NCBI RefSeq assembly: GCF_009372235.1
Contig: NZ_ML762922.1
Location: forward strand, 235,503-299,502
Direction: 5' to 3'
Length of the DNA stretch: 64,000 bases
Source of the DNA: Dickeya oryzae
GTDB taxonomy: Bacteria; Pseudomonadota; Gammaproteobacteria; Enterobacterales; Enterobacteriaceae
A program made the position numbers and the translations under genes. Position 1 is the stretch's first letter, and every line of letters starts with the position of its first letter. Below are positions 49,535 to 58,854 of this stretch, in pieces. The notes under the pieces were generated by a model. It was not told the origin of the DNA and ran no database searches. It saw nothing but the letters and a program-made list of their open reading frames with translations.

Positions 49535-50197
49535 ATGGCTACAGCAGCCGTTCAATCCTATCCCCCTATCATCGTTCGCGGCCAGCTCACGATCCGCACT
49601 ATCTTTGGTCGTAACGGCCGGTTCACCGTCGGTCGTCTCATCACCCACCTTGGGTTGTTCCATGTCAAAGATCCAGAACTGGAGCAGTATCCCGAAGGGA
49701 AGTATGAAGGTGAATTTGCGATTCGATACATTTATCCGAAGGCCTATCCGGTCGGCGACGGCATGCGATTCGAGATCCGCGCCAGCCTGAACGGCATGAC
49801 GTTGTCCGGCATCGACAAACTCAGCAAAGCAGAGGCTCGCGCTTTCGCCACACAGGATGTCGATCCGCTTGATGAGGAACCGGGCACCCAGCCAACACCC
49901 GTGCCCAAATCCAAGGCCAGGCCTGCCTCTGTGCAAGCATCCAGGGATCCGTTGGTCGACACCACACCATTCGGTGTCGATGCGCCCTCCACCGCCGTGA
50001 CGGCCTCGGGCAGTCCCGATAGCGACGACACTGCGTTATTCGGCATCCTCTGGCCCCTGGGAGAGTCAGTGAAACTGGACTCGACCATCGACCGCCGCAC
50101 ACTGCGCTTGCAGATAGCGCGGCTCAGTCAGTTGGACTATGCGTTCGACGCCACAGCCCAACAGTGGAATCGTCAGTCTGAATCTCTGACAACCTGA
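49535..50197 (+). CDS. DUF3275-like ICE protein
   Basis: A 220-residue protein starting MATAAVQSYPPIIVRGQLTIRTIFGRNGRFTVGRLITHLGLFHVKDPELEQYPEGKYEG, a DUF3275-like beta-rich N-terminal domain (about 1-100). A proline-rich linker follows, then a C-terminal conserved segment (FGILWPLGESVKLDSTIDRRTLRLQIARLSQLDYAFDATAQQW). Function unknown. TAAGGAG precedes the ATG. It is bracketed by terminators on both sides, so it is its own transcription unit or sits behind leaky terminators. Confidence 0.75.
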   Translation: MATAAVQSYPPIIVRGQLTIRTIFGRNGRFTVGRLITHLGLFHVKDPELEQYPEGKYEGEFAIRYIYPKAYPVGDGMRFEIRASLNGMTLSGIDKLSKAEARAFATQDVDPLDEEPGTQPTPVPKSKARPASVQASRDPLVDTTPFGVDAPSTAVTASGSPDSDDTALFGILWPLGESVKLDSTIDRRTLRLQIARLSQLDYAFDATAQQWNRQSESLTT

Positions 50198-50204
50198 TTC
50201 CTCC

Positions 50205-50226
50205 TGCCACCGCTGTGGCATTTTTC
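50205..50226 (+). terminator. Terminator after the DUF3275-like gene
   Basis: TGCCAC pairs with GTGGCA around a CGCT loop (50205-50220) and is followed by TTTTT. Confidence 0.8.
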
Positions 50227-50287
50227 CCACCTACCGGGGCTCCGCCTCTTTGGGGAGGACTCCGGTTTCTTTCTGGAGAATTCCATC

Positions 50288-50632
50288 ATGTTCACGAGTG
50301 ATAACACGACATCCTCATGCGTCAACGGGGATCCCTGCGCCGCCCTCAATGAGCAAACCTGGCAGCGTGTCTGCAAGACAGCAGCCAAAGATGCCAGTAA
50401 GGGCTGCGGGCTGTCTTACGACCATTACATTGCTCTCTTCAGCTCGTCGATTGATCGGCACGTTGATCAACTGCCCGAACACCAGCGCGCACAGGCTCTG
50501 GCAATAGCACGGGAATGGAATTATGCAACACCCGTCGAAAGGCAGGAGAACCAGGACTGGAATGCTGAAAACGGCTATTGCAGACACGGTCTTGATCCGA
50601 ATTGCTGTCCGGCTGGTTGCGGCGAGTATTGA
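50288..50632 (+). CDS. Small cysteine-rich ICE protein
   Basis: A 114-residue protein with a Cys-rich end (NGYCRHGLDPNCCPAGCGEY) and a helical middle (HYIALFSSSIDRHVDQLPEHQRAQALAIAREW). Cys and His spacing suggests metal binding. Family not recognised. The GGAG before its ATG lies in a hairpin-prone leader (GGGGCTCCGCC/GGGGAGGACTCC, 50235-50262). Confidence 0.65.
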   Translation: MFTSDNTTSSCVNGDPCAALNEQTWQRVCKTAAKDASKGCGLSYDHYIALFSSSIDRHVDQLPEHQRAQALAIAREWNYATPVERQENQDWNAENGYCRHGLDPNCCPAGCGEY

Positions 50633-50694
50633 ACGCCAACAACGGCTCCCTCCGCCACTTGAACGCTGAACAGCTCACGCGCTTTCATCCCCTT

Positions 50695-50727
50695 GGGGCA
50701 ACACTGCCCCGCAGGCAGCGTTGCCCC
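50695..50727 (+). promoter_or_regulatory. Strong leader hairpin before the 50751 gene
   Basis: A 14-base stem (GGGGCAACACTGCC / GGCAGCGTTGCCCC, one mismatch) with a CCGCA loop, ending 23 bases before the start codon. There is no T run, so it looks like a leader structure and not a terminator. Confidence 0.65.
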
Positions 50728-50750
50728 TCAACGTTATTGAGGACACCACC

Positions 50751-51395
50751 ATGCCTGAATCTTCATTACAGCAACCGTTGTTCCGTATCGACGAATGCAC
50801 TGATCTGATGGTCGATGCCTGCGTCTGTAGCGAGAATGGCGACCTGGTCTTTGTCTCAATCTGGGCACGGGATACCGCCGTCCAGCAATTTATCGCCCGA
50901 CTCACACTAGGCCACGATGAAGATGGATTGAACCAGTTTCATCTCGTCACAGAACACGGCGGCTCCGTGCCAGTATTCATCCCTTCGGTCGAGCGACTTG
51001 AAAAACGCCTGACCCGCAACTATCGCCGCACGCTGTTTGGATCGATAACCAACCTGTGGCTGTTCGACCAGCGTTGCATCTGCCCTGACAAGAGCACGGC
51101 CAGCGCATTTGCGCTACTGCCACGCTCTGCTACACCTACTGTTCGCTTGTGGCAACTCGTCAAAGACACGTGCCCGCTGCCACTGCTCGACCACTGGCAA
51201 ACGCCGATGCTGGCGTTGCTACACAGCCGCAACATGCTCCATAAGCTGCCGGTCGCCCTCGGGCCGTTGCAGGGCTTTCACCTCGGTCTGGATGTGCCTG
51301 CGCTCACCGACGCGCTGGGCGAGCTTATCCGTAACGGCGTTCTCACCGCCTATCCATCTCCGTCACCGGTCTGGATACCACAAGCAGTGGCCTGA
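50751..51395 (+). CDS. Conserved ICE accessory protein, function unknown
   Basis: A 214-residue protein, MPESSLQQPLFRIDECTDLMVDACVCSENGDLVFVSIWARDTAVQQFIARLTLG..., with SVERLEKRLTRNYRRTLFGSITNLWLFDQRC in the middle. No motif lets me assign a function. It has the same codon use and direction as its ICE neighbours. The ATG at 50751 follows GAGGAC; the longer frame runs into the leader hairpin. Confidence 0.68.
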   Translation: MPESSLQQPLFRIDECTDLMVDACVCSENGDLVFVSIWARDTAVQQFIARLTLGHDEDGLNQFHLVTEHGGSVPVFIPSVERLEKRLTRNYRRTLFGSITNLWLFDQRCICPDKSTASAFALLPRSATPTVRLWQLVKDTCPLPLLDHWQTPMLALLHSRNMLHKLPVALGPLQGFHLGLDVPALTDALGELIRNGVLTAYPSPSPVWIPQAVA

Positions 51396-51464
51396 TCGTG
51401 CCACGGCAGACGCACCTTATCAGGCACCTGTACGTTTTTCATCACCGTCAGACAGGAGATTCCT

Positions 51465-52574
51465 ATGGCACTCATGTTTCCCCGGCTCGCCAGAAATTTT
51501 GCCAAAAATGGCTATTACCCTACCGATGAGTCCACGCTCGAACGGACACTCGCCGCACTGGCACCCAGCGATGAACCCATGTGCATTATTGACCCCTGTG
51601 CCGGCGAAGGCGTTGCGATTGCCGAAGCCGCCCATGCCCTCGGGCTTGATCACACCCGTTCGTACGCTGTCGAGTACGATCAGGAGCGCGCCAGTCATGC
51701 ACGATTGCTGGTCGAACACTGCATCCATGCCGACCTGATGGATACCATTATCTCGCGTCAGGCATTCGGCTTGCTTTGGCTCAATCCACCGTACGGAGAC
51801 TTATCCAGAGATGCCAATGGCAACATCGGCTACGAGGGTAAAGGCCGACCCCGGCTGGAAAAACTGTTCTACCAGCGGACGCTGCCCTTATTGCAGTACC
51901 ACGGCATTCTCGTTTTTATCATTCCGTTCTATGTGCTCGACCAGGAAATGGTGGGCTGGCTCACGCGCCACTTCGCCGAGCTGAGTGTCTTCCGTGCGGT
52001 AGATACACAGTTCAAACAAGTGGTGCTGTTCGGTCGTCGCGCTCGCCAGCACGATCTGGCGAGTGAAGATGTGAAGTCCACCCGCGCCCGGTTGTTGCAA
52101 ATCGGGCAGGGAGAGCAAGACGCAGAGGAATTGCCGCCCGAGTGGACGTCGCTTCCCTATATCGTGCCAGGCACCCAGGCCGAACCCGAGCACTTTTATC
52201 GCATCAGCATAGAGCCGATGCAGTTCGCCGAAGAGGTACAACGCCTGCGAGGTTTATGGCCAGCGTTCGATACTCACCTCGGTGCCGCGCAGCAGTCACT
52301 GCGTGCGCCTGCTCGCGCCTTATCTGAATGGCACCTGGCATTGGCCCTGGCGGCCGGTGCGATCTCCAGTGTCGTGCAGTCCAAAAGCGGCCGCACGCTT
52401 GCGGTCAAGGGTGATACCTACAAGCAGAAAGTGACGAGCACCGAGTATTGCGAACGCGATGACGGCTCGATCGCCGAAACACGCATTCTCACCGATAAGT
52501 TCGTGCCCGTCATCAGAGCATGGGATTTATCTCCCGACTCAGCCACGCTGGGACGGATTCTCACCATCCATTAA
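51465..52574 (+). CDS. N6-adenine-type DNA methyltransferase (DUF6094-like)
   Basis: A 369-residue class I methyltransferase: SAM motif IIDPCAGEGVAIAEAA (about residues 40-55), motif II YAVEYDQERASHA, and the catalytic NPPY in LLWLNPPYGDLSR (near 105). The NPPY motif is typical of amino-methyltransferases acting on adenine or protein Gln. The N-terminus MALMFPRLARNFAKNGYYPTDE is as in DUF6094 proteins of ICEs. It is likely an anti-restriction or epigenetic function of the element, without a restriction partner nearby. Confidence 0.85.
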   Translation: MALMFPRLARNFAKNGYYPTDESTLERTLAALAPSDEPMCIIDPCAGEGVAIAEAAHALGLDHTRSYAVEYDQERASHARLLVEHCIHADLMDTIISRQAFGLLWLNPPYGDLSRDANGNIGYEGKGRPRLEKLFYQRTLPLLQYHGILVFIIPFYVLDQEMVGWLTRHFAELSVFRAVDTQFKQVVLFGRRARQHDLASEDVKSTRARLLQIGQGEQDAEELPPEWTSLPYIVPGTQAEPEHFYRISIEPMQFAEEVQRLRGLWPAFDTHLGAAQQSLRAPARALSEWHLALALAAGAISSVVQSKSGRTLAVKGDTYKQKVTSTEYCERDDGSIAETRILTDKFVPVIRAWDLSPDSATLGRILTIH

Positions 52575-52709
52575 TCCCCGCAAGGGGAAGCAGCACCACC
52601 CACACACTGCTGGCCACTGAACCCGAGTTCAACGCCAGTCAATTTCACTCACCCATCGGGGCATACATCGCCCCTGGGAGGTGCATACCCCATTTTTGGG
52701 AACATCACC
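52575..52709 (+). promoter_or_regulatory. Leader hairpins before the helicase gene
   Basis: CCCCG-CAA-GGGG at 52577-52588 and a longer imperfect stem (GGGGCATACAT ... GTGCATACCCC, about 52658-52691) precede the helicase start, followed by a short T run. Similar leaders precede most genes of this block. Confidence 0.55.
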
Positions 52710-54989
52710 ATGAGCATACAAATCGAAGCGGCTCCTGCCGTAACGCAATCGCCCGAGACAGGCGATCTGTTCACCCCTGCGAACGCCGAACTCGCCATCA
52801 GCCTGCAGGATTTTGTCAGCGAGTTTGGGGATGAATTACTCGACTCTCTCAATCGGGCCAATCCACCGGTCTACAACGGTGTACCCCGTGCAAACCGCCA
52901 ACGCATTCTCGCCAACCTCAAGCGGCAGTTGTTCCCCGCCCAGGCCGAAGTCGTGCATGCAGCGGCTGAACTGCTCGTCAATCAGGGTGAGCGTTCAGCT
53001 ATCGTCAATGGTGAGATGGGGACGGGAAAAACCACCGTCGGCATCGCGCTGGCGGCGGTGCTCAATGCGGAAGGTTATCGCCGCACACTCGTCCTCAGCC
53101 CGCCACACCTGGTCTACAAATGGCGCAGGGAAATTCTCGAAACCGTCACGGGGGCCAGAGTCTGGGTGCTCAACGGCCCTGACACGCTACTCAAACTGAT
53201 CAAGCTGCGCGAGCAACTGAACGTGCCAGCCGATGGACAGGAGTTTTTCATCATCGGTCGTGTGCGCATGCGCATGGGATTCCACTGGAGGCCTGCATTC
53301 GTTCGCAAGCGCACCCGTCACGGCACTGTTGGGCTTTGCCCACACTGCGGCACCATGATTAACACCCTCGATGGCGAGCCAGTCAGCGCACTGGAACTTG
53401 ACGCTGAGGAAGTGCGTCGCAAGTGTGGATTTTGCAAGAGTGCCCTCTGGACACTGATGCGCCCACGCAGTTTGTCAGGCAGCGATCAATCCGCAGCAGT
53501 ACTGCGGGCGCTAAAACGCATTCCCACCATAGGCGAAGCCACGGCAGCGAAACTGATGAAGACCTTCGGCGATTCATTCCTGGCCTCGATGCTTGGAGAC
53601 AACTTCCACCAGTTCATCAATCTGATGGACAACCGAGGGGAGTTGGTCTTTTCAGACCGACAGGCTCAGCGCATGGAACGTGCCATGTCGAGTATGGAGT
53701 TCAGCTTCGGTGAAGGCGGTTATCAACCCAGCGAATTTGTGAAGCGGTATCTGCCGCAAAGCACGTTCGATTTACTCATCGCCGACGAAGCACACGAGTA
53801 CAAGACAGGCGGTTCAGCGCAGGGCCAAGCCATGGGCGTTATCGCGGCCAAGACCCGTAAAACGTTGCTGCTCACCGGCACGCTGATGGGAGGCTACGCT
53901 TCTGATCTCTTTTATCTACTGTTCCGCGCATTGCCCGAACGTATGATCGAAGACGGCTACCGACCGAGCACCCGCGGCAGCATGAACGCTGCGGCCATGG
54001 CATTCATGCGGGATCACGGCGTCCTCAAGGATATCTACTCCGAGAGCGACGGCCCGTCCCACAAGACCGCAAAAGGCTCAAAGGTCACCGTCAGAACCGT
54101 CAAAGCACCGGGATTCGGCCCCAAAGGCGTGCTGCGCTGCGTTCTACCCTTCACGATTTTCCTCAAACTCCGAGACATTGGCGGCGTACTGCCCTCCTAT
54201 AACGAAGAGTTCAGGGAGGTCGAGATGGAGGCTGAGCAAAGTGATACTTACAACAAGCTCGCTGCCAGCCTGACGACTCAGCTCAAGGAGGCCTTGCGTC
54301 AGCGGGATACTACCTTGTTGGGCGTGGTGCTCAATGTGCTGCTGGCCTGGTCTGACTGCTGCTTTCGTACCGAAACCGTGCGCCATCCGCGTACGCGAGA
54401 GGTACTGGCATTCATCCCGGCCCAGTTCAACGAGCTGCAGGTGATGCCGAAGGAGCAGGAACTGATCGATATCTGCAAGCAGGAGAAATCAGAAGGTCGC
54501 AAGACTCTGGTCTATTCCGTTTACACCGGTACGCGGGACACCACCAGCAGGCTGAAAATGCTGTTGGAACAAGAAGGCTTCAAGGTGGCAGTATTGCGTG
54601 CGAGTGTCGATGCCAGCCGCCGTGAAGACTGGATTGCCGAACAGCTCGACCGTGGGATTGATATCCTCATCACCAACCCCGAGTTGGTCAAGACGGGGCT
54701 GGATCTTCTGGAGTTCCCAACGATTGTGTTCATGCAATCTGGGTACAACGTGTACACACTGCAGCAGGCCGCACGTCGCTCCTGGCGTATCGGACAAAAG
54801 CAGCCGGTGAAGGTGATCTACCTGGGCTACGCAGCGACATCACAGATGACCTGCCTGGCTCTAATGGCGAAGAAGATTCTGGTCTCTCAGAGCACGTCGG
54901 GAGACGTGCCTGAATCAGGATTAGATGTACTCAACCAGGACGGAGATTCCATCGAGGTCGCCCTGGCCAGACAGCTTGTTGCAGCCTGA
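52710..54989 (+). CDS. SNF2-like SF2 helicase of the ICE
   Basis: A 759-residue superfamily 2 helicase. Motif I is NGEMGTGKTTVGIALAAVL (about residues 100-118), Ia VLSPPHLVYKWRREI, motif II LLIADEAHEYKTGG (DEAH, near 353), motif III LLTGTLMGGYASDLFYLLFRALP; the C-terminal lobe has ILITNPELVKTGLDLLEFPTIVF and motif VI QQAARRSWRIGQKQPVKVIY. Between I and II an insert holds a four-Cys zinc knuckle (CPHCG ... CGFCKS). This resembles ICE-encoded SNF2/DEAD helicases; its target is unknown. It is the last gene before a strong terminator. Confidence 0.9.
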   Translation: MSIQIEAAPAVTQSPETGDLFTPANAELAISLQDFVSEFGDELLDSLNRANPPVYNGVPRANRQRILANLKRQLFPAQAEVVHAAAELLVNQGERSAIVNGEMGTGKTTVGIALAAVLNAEGYRRTLVLSPPHLVYKWRREILETVTGARVWVLNGPDTLLKLIKLREQLNVPADGQEFFIIGRVRMRMGFHWRPAFVRKRTRHGTVGLCPHCGTMINTLDGEPVSALELDAEEVRRKCGFCKSALWTLMRPRSLSGSDQSAAVLRALKRIPTIGEATAAKLMKTFGDSFLASMLGDNFHQFINLMDNRGELVFSDRQAQRMERAMSSMEFSFGEGGYQPSEFVKRYLPQSTFDLLIADEAHEYKTGGSAQGQAMGVIAAKTRKTLLLTGTLMGGYASDLFYLLFRALPERMIEDGYRPSTRGSMNAAAMAFMRDHGVLKDIYSESDGPSHKTAKGSKVTVRTVKAPGFGPKGVLRCVLPFTIFLKLRDIGGVLPSYNEEFREVEMEAEQSDTYNKLAASLTTQLKEALRQRDTTLLGVVLNVLLAWSDCCFRTETVRHPRTREVLAFIPAQFNELQVMPKEQELIDICKQEKSEGRKTLVYSVYTGTRDTTSRLKMLLEQEGFKVAVLRASVDASRREDWIAEQLDRGIDILITNPELVKTGLDLLEFPTIVFMQSGYNVYTLQQAARRSWRIGQKQPVKVIYLGYAATSQMTCLALMAKKILVSQSTSGDVPESGLDVLNQDGDSIEVALARQLVAA

Positions 54990-55000
54990 TGTTCCTACCT

Positions 55001-55030
55001 GCCGACGTCCCACAAGGACGTCGGCTTTTT
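55001..55030 (+). terminator. Terminator after the helicase gene
   Basis: A ten-base-pair perfect stem (GCCGACGTCC / GGACGTCGGC, 55001-55025), loop CACAA, then TTTTT. It closes the 46.7-55 kb block. Confidence 0.92.
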
Positions 55031-55046
55031 CACATGACACGTCGCA

Positions 55047-55400
55047 CTATGGCGGTGAAAACTGCCCAGAGACAGCGGGCTTGTTCGTCATAGCGACCAT
55101 TCTTTCACACACCATCCAAAATAAAGAAGGCACAACATCAGATGCGAGGAAAGATGCTTGTTTTCGAGCCACAGCGGTCGCATGAGACTCAAACCGACAT
55201 GATCGATACCGACCACTACATAGCGAGCGAGGTACAGCGGACCACTGATCGATAGATAAATTGATTCGCTCGTACGACTTAAAGTGTATACGGCAAACAC
55301 CTAATAAGAGCTCAGCGAGCTGCTTTAACTCGCCACCACCTGTCTGAGATCCGTAACGCTTGTCGATGCAGTCGTCAATTTCTTTTGATGTCAGTGCCAT
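55047..55400 (-). CDS. Hypothetical protein, possibly frameshifted
   Basis: From ATG 55400 the frame starts MALTSKEIDDCIDKRYGSQTGGGELKQLAELLLG, which looks like a real N-terminus, but the rest is Arg/Ser-rich and unlikely. From about 55300 another frame gives a more natural hydrophobic peptide (VFAVYTLSRTSESIYLSISGPLYLARYVVVGIDHVG...) ending at 55088. This suggests one indel in a former gene. Family not recognised. Confidence 0.35.
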   Translation of the reverse strand: MALTSKEIDDCIDKRYGSQTGGGELKQLAELLLGVCRIHFKSYERINLSIDQWSAVPRSLCSGRYRSCRFESHATAVARKQASFLASDVVPSLFWMVCERMVAMTNKPAVSGQFSPP

Positions 55401-55883
55401 TTTTTCTGCCTAAAATGTAGATAGTATTCGCAAAAATCGCGCCTGACGCATCCTATCGCGTATTTTCTAGGGGTTCCTCACAGCCGATAAGGTGTCATGC
55501 GCACCGCATGAATTGATCTTTGAATTAAATTTTCCATATCGACATGTTGGCTACTGCGGATAGTCTTCCCGGAAGCCGACACTCGTCATCAACCGCTGTT
55601 AGCCGATAACGGATATTATAGGATTCAATTCAAATTTCTGTTACTTCTGCCAGGACTTCCCCCGAAACCGTGAAAATCACGTGGACTTGAAACTACATAT
55701 GGGGAAATAGGCACCGGCAGCAAGAACAAGATGACTATTTCAGGCCGCATCAGTCATTATCTTGCCAGAAAGCCACCCGCAAAGCAGATATCGGAACACT
55801 TTTCGATGCAAAAAACAGCATAGTCGTAACTGCTGAATATCAATGGGCCGTGCTTACGGTCAGCCTCCAGCACTTCTAGACAT
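55401..55883. other. Gene-free region
   Basis: About 480 bases, moderately AT-rich, with no supported gene, RNA or repeat that I can recognise. Confidence 0.4.
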
Positions 55884-56726
55884 CTAGGATTCGGCTGCGT
55901 CGAGGAAGGCCAAGAGCTGTTCAATCGTGAAGCTACAACTTCTACAGACAAGAAAAGTTTGCGCGTATCTATCAAGGAGAGCTTGGTTCGGTTTCAAGCC
56001 CGCTTTTAACCTTTTCCGAATGGCTTTTCGATTGGCCTTAGTATTCTGCATTCCCTGCATAAACACCTCGGTCATGAGCCGCTCACGTCGCATCGCCGCT
56101 GATTTACCTTTGCAACCAGCCTTTATGTACCGGGCCACTACGATGAAGAGCATCTTCTCACAGTGAAAGTATTTAAAGGCCTCAGACAGATGACAGTTGT
56201 AAGCGTCGTCGAGACTTCCATGCGTAAACAAGTGATCGAAGAAAGGCGGAAGGTTTTTCTCCAAGAATCCAACGTTAACCTCTTGTTCTGGAGCTAACAG
56301 AACGAAAAATGGAGCAGCTTGGTCTAACTTAATCGGCGAGATGGCATGAAGGCTGAAACACGCTGCGCCGATCACACAGAGGTTGTTGAGGGTCGAAACA
56401 TTGATCTGTTGCAGTAGCGCACTGAGTTCGGTCCATGCCATCATTTCACCCGAATCGCCTAGTAATAAACCATTCTCCTGACTCGCATGCGCGTCCAAAA
56501 CGAGGATAGGGCGCATTCCATACTCCCTAACCAGGAAATTAATATCATCAAGGACTTGAACCAAGTCTGAACGACACTTGGCGTCAAACTTAGAAAAATG
56601 GAAATCAAGACGAGAGGCGTGCGACGCGATGTCTTCCGTCATTCGTCTGGACGGCCCGAGTTCAGTGTCGGGCAAGCTGGTGATCCAAATGACGGAGTTA
56701 CAGGAGAAGCTACTGTTGAGTTGCAT
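55884..56726 (-). CDS. Caspase/CHAT-like cysteine peptidase candidate
   Basis: A 280-residue protein I cannot assign firmly. The segment ILVLDAHASQENGLLLGDSGEMMAWTELSALLQQINVSTLNNLCVIGAACFSLHAI has the pattern of clan CD peptidases: His80 at the end of a hydrophobic strand, a short insertion with Asp-Ser-Gly and Trp, then Cys123 in VIGAACFS. The region after residue 190 is basic and helical (KAIRKRLKAGLKPNQALLDRYAQTF). Caspase-like proteins are effectors in several defence systems. It has no close operon partner. It reads away from the helicase block. Confidence 0.6.
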   Translation of the reverse strand: MQLNSSFSCNSVIWITSLPDTELGPSRRMTEDIASHASRLDFHFSKFDAKCRSDLVQVLDDINFLVREYGMRPILVLDAHASQENGLLLGDSGEMMAWTELSALLQQINVSTLNNLCVIGAACFSLHAISPIKLDQAAPFFVLLAPEQEVNVGFLEKNLPPFFDHLFTHGSLDDAYNCHLSEAFKYFHCEKMLFIVVARYIKAGCKGKSAAMRRERLMTEVFMQGMQNTKANRKAIRKRLKAGLKPNQALLDRYAQTFLVCRSCSFTIEQLLAFLDAAES

Positions 56727-57071
56727 AATGGCTTGTATTTTTTGATGAATAGGATGCTACAAAACGCGACGTTGGCTATGTCAGGAAAAAACAAGGCCGC
56801 CAGCATTTCTAACCTATCTTGAGATATTTGGAATATAATACAATTAATTTTCGAAAATCAGAACTAAACATCAACAGCGTGCGTCGAATTACACTCACCA
56901 ATGAAACCACCCAAGCATTCTGGCAGAAATAAAAACCGACTTTGATTCTCAAATTCGATAAATTTCGGCATCACCCTGTCCTTAAATGAGCTGTCTCATT
57001 TTAATTAATCTTCGTGAGTTGTAACGGTTTTTCCCCACAGCTTCGTCCATAACAAAATACAGTCCTAACTA

Positions 57072-57245
57072 GGGTCTGTCCCTTAACCTCGCAGCGCGCT
57101 AAAAAGTGCCGCAAGAATCATTTCCGAAAGGTGATTTTTGGTTAAAAATCGAACGTTTTTAGTCGTTCTTTATCGCTTAAACGCGTTTTTTGGCGCAGTT
57201 ATAACGATGCTGATCTGTACAAAAAATAGTTACGGGACACACCCT
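57072..57245. mobile_element. MITE-like element, copy 2
   Basis: A 174-base relative of the element at 26327-26504, with the same ends (GGGTCTGTCCCTTAAC ... GTTACGGGACACACCC) and shared internal blocks. It begins after CTA and ends before TAG, so a short CTA/TA target duplication is possible. It lies just downstream of the DUF3800 gene. Confidence 0.82.
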
Positions 57246-57295
57246 AGTCGCCGAAAACCCTTTCCGACTTCGCTGATCGATCTGCGCTGCGGCCA

Positions 57296-58462
57296 TCATG
57301 TGTTGCGCGCACCACCGCCTACCACTTGGACAAATTCACTTGTGGCATCCTTGTCAAACAGAAAAACTGCGTGCTTATGGTGTTCTATCTGCGACATTAC
57401 GTAGTAGAGAAATTCCGGCTGCTCGGCATCAGATTTTTCAATGAGCCCTCGTAATAATTTGAGACACTGTCGCTGCTTGTCAGTCAAAGAATTCTTGGCT
57501 TCAACGAGCTCGGGAACACTCATTTTTGCGACAAAAGTGAAGTAATTTTTGAGCAGACCACTGATCACATCTGAAACTTGAACGGCCGGGTACTTCTTAG
57601 AGTCGACAAATTTGAAATTACTTGAGCTTAATAGATTGTCCAGCGATGCGATTTCCTTGAAGCTTTTCTCGATTTGGTACTCATTATCGAAAACATGGCA
57701 TGATGAGGCGAACAGTTCAATGCAATGACGGTAAAATACAGATAGCCCGTCAATGAGTTTAAACGGCTCACTTTCATATACCATTTCCAGCGATTCTATG
57801 TTTTTACACATTTCGAAAAGCTTGAATAGGCTATTAGTACGAGACAGGTCAACCTTGCTCACCTTACCGCCAAGGCGTGCAGACACTTGCCGATTTTTAT
57901 TGATAACTTTGTTCAACTGCTTGATGAATACTGCAGCATTTTCGGGTGCAACATTCGGGTAGCGATACTTAGCAAGAACGCCCAAAAAATCCGACCGATA
58001 TTTGCACATGATGTAGTAAAGTGCGTCTTTGTGATAATCCATATAGAGCCGCCGCCCACCTACTTGCGCGTAATCCAACATTCCATGGCGATCAACATAG
58101 GTGCAACAATCGTCAATAATATCAACCAGTGACCAATACTCCATATTCAGATTAATATAGTGCAAATAGTAATCCGAGTCGATAAGCCATCTGATAATTT
58201 GGGCGATTTTCTCTGATTTCAAATTATCCAGAAATCCCCCCCTTGCCACCTGTTTGAATTTTAGTTCTTTTGCAGTAGGCGGCAGGCGAAGCGAGGCGAT
58301 AATTTCCTCACAATTACTTTCCACATGATTATTTTTGTGAGCTATACCGGCTAGCACAAAGCAAGGCGATGGATTTTCGTGTGAATCGGTATTGAATTTT
58401 CCGCTTTTCAAATACAGTGAGCGGATATTATTGGACTCGTCGTAATAAAATGTATAGCTCAT
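57296..58462 (-). CDS. DUF3800-like protein
   Basis: A 388-residue protein with the DUF3800 pattern of an RNase H-like fold: YYDESNN at the start (Asp8), FVLAGIAHK strand, the acidic FVDSKKYPAVQVSDVISGLLKNYF near residue 300 (motif D-S-K ... QVSD). DUF3800 proteins are widespread in mobile elements and defence islands; a nuclease role is suspected but unproven. It stands alone on the minus strand with AGGAGA before its start, next to the MITE copy. Confidence 0.75.
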   Translation of the reverse strand: MSYTFYYDESNNIRSLYLKSGKFNTDSHENPSPCFVLAGIAHKNNHVESNCEEIIASLRLPPTAKELKFKQVARGGFLDNLKSEKIAQIIRWLIDSDYYLHYINLNMEYWSLVDIIDDCCTYVDRHGMLDYAQVGGRRLYMDYHKDALYYIMCKYRSDFLGVLAKYRYPNVAPENAAVFIKQLNKVINKNRQVSARLGGKVSKVDLSRTNSLFKLFEMCKNIESLEMVYESEPFKLIDGLSVFYRHCIELFASSCHVFDNEYQIEKSFKEIASLDNLLSSSNFKFVDSKKYPAVQVSDVISGLLKNYFTFVAKMSVPELVEAKNSLTDKQRQCLKLLRGLIEKSDAEQPEFLYYVMSQIEHHKHAVFLFDKDATSEFVQVVGGGARNT

Positions 58463-58854
58463 TTCCTCTCCTTTTCGTTAAACTCACAAAATCAGGCATC
58501 CATTGAGAAATCTGGATTAACAAAGAGTCTTGCTTTGTCCATTTTACTCCCCCTCTGCACGAGCGTCAGATAATTACCTATAATTAAAATTCAGTTTAGG
58601 TTTTCTGCCTAGCCCCCTTCCTGAACCCCTGATGCCCCATCATGAACGCCTACGATATGTGCAGAATAAACATCGTGGCATCTGCTGTATCGAGCTCTGG
58701 CGTAGTTCAGCGAATTGCAGAGCTGGAATCACCGCCCCCTCTGCTTCGCCTACAGCAACGACGCCAAAAAGGAAAACACCCAATCCGCATTCTTTGCTGA
58801 TCAAACCCATGCCTCAGACGAAGGTATCAGCTCATCGCTATAGAGAGCTGAGCC
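58463..58854. other. Gene-free region before the conjugation operon
   Basis: About 390 bases between divergent genes. No supported gene. It should contain the promoters of the DUF3800 gene and of the conjugation operon; neither can be placed with confidence. An 87-codon frame here has no recognisable product. Confidence 0.4.
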
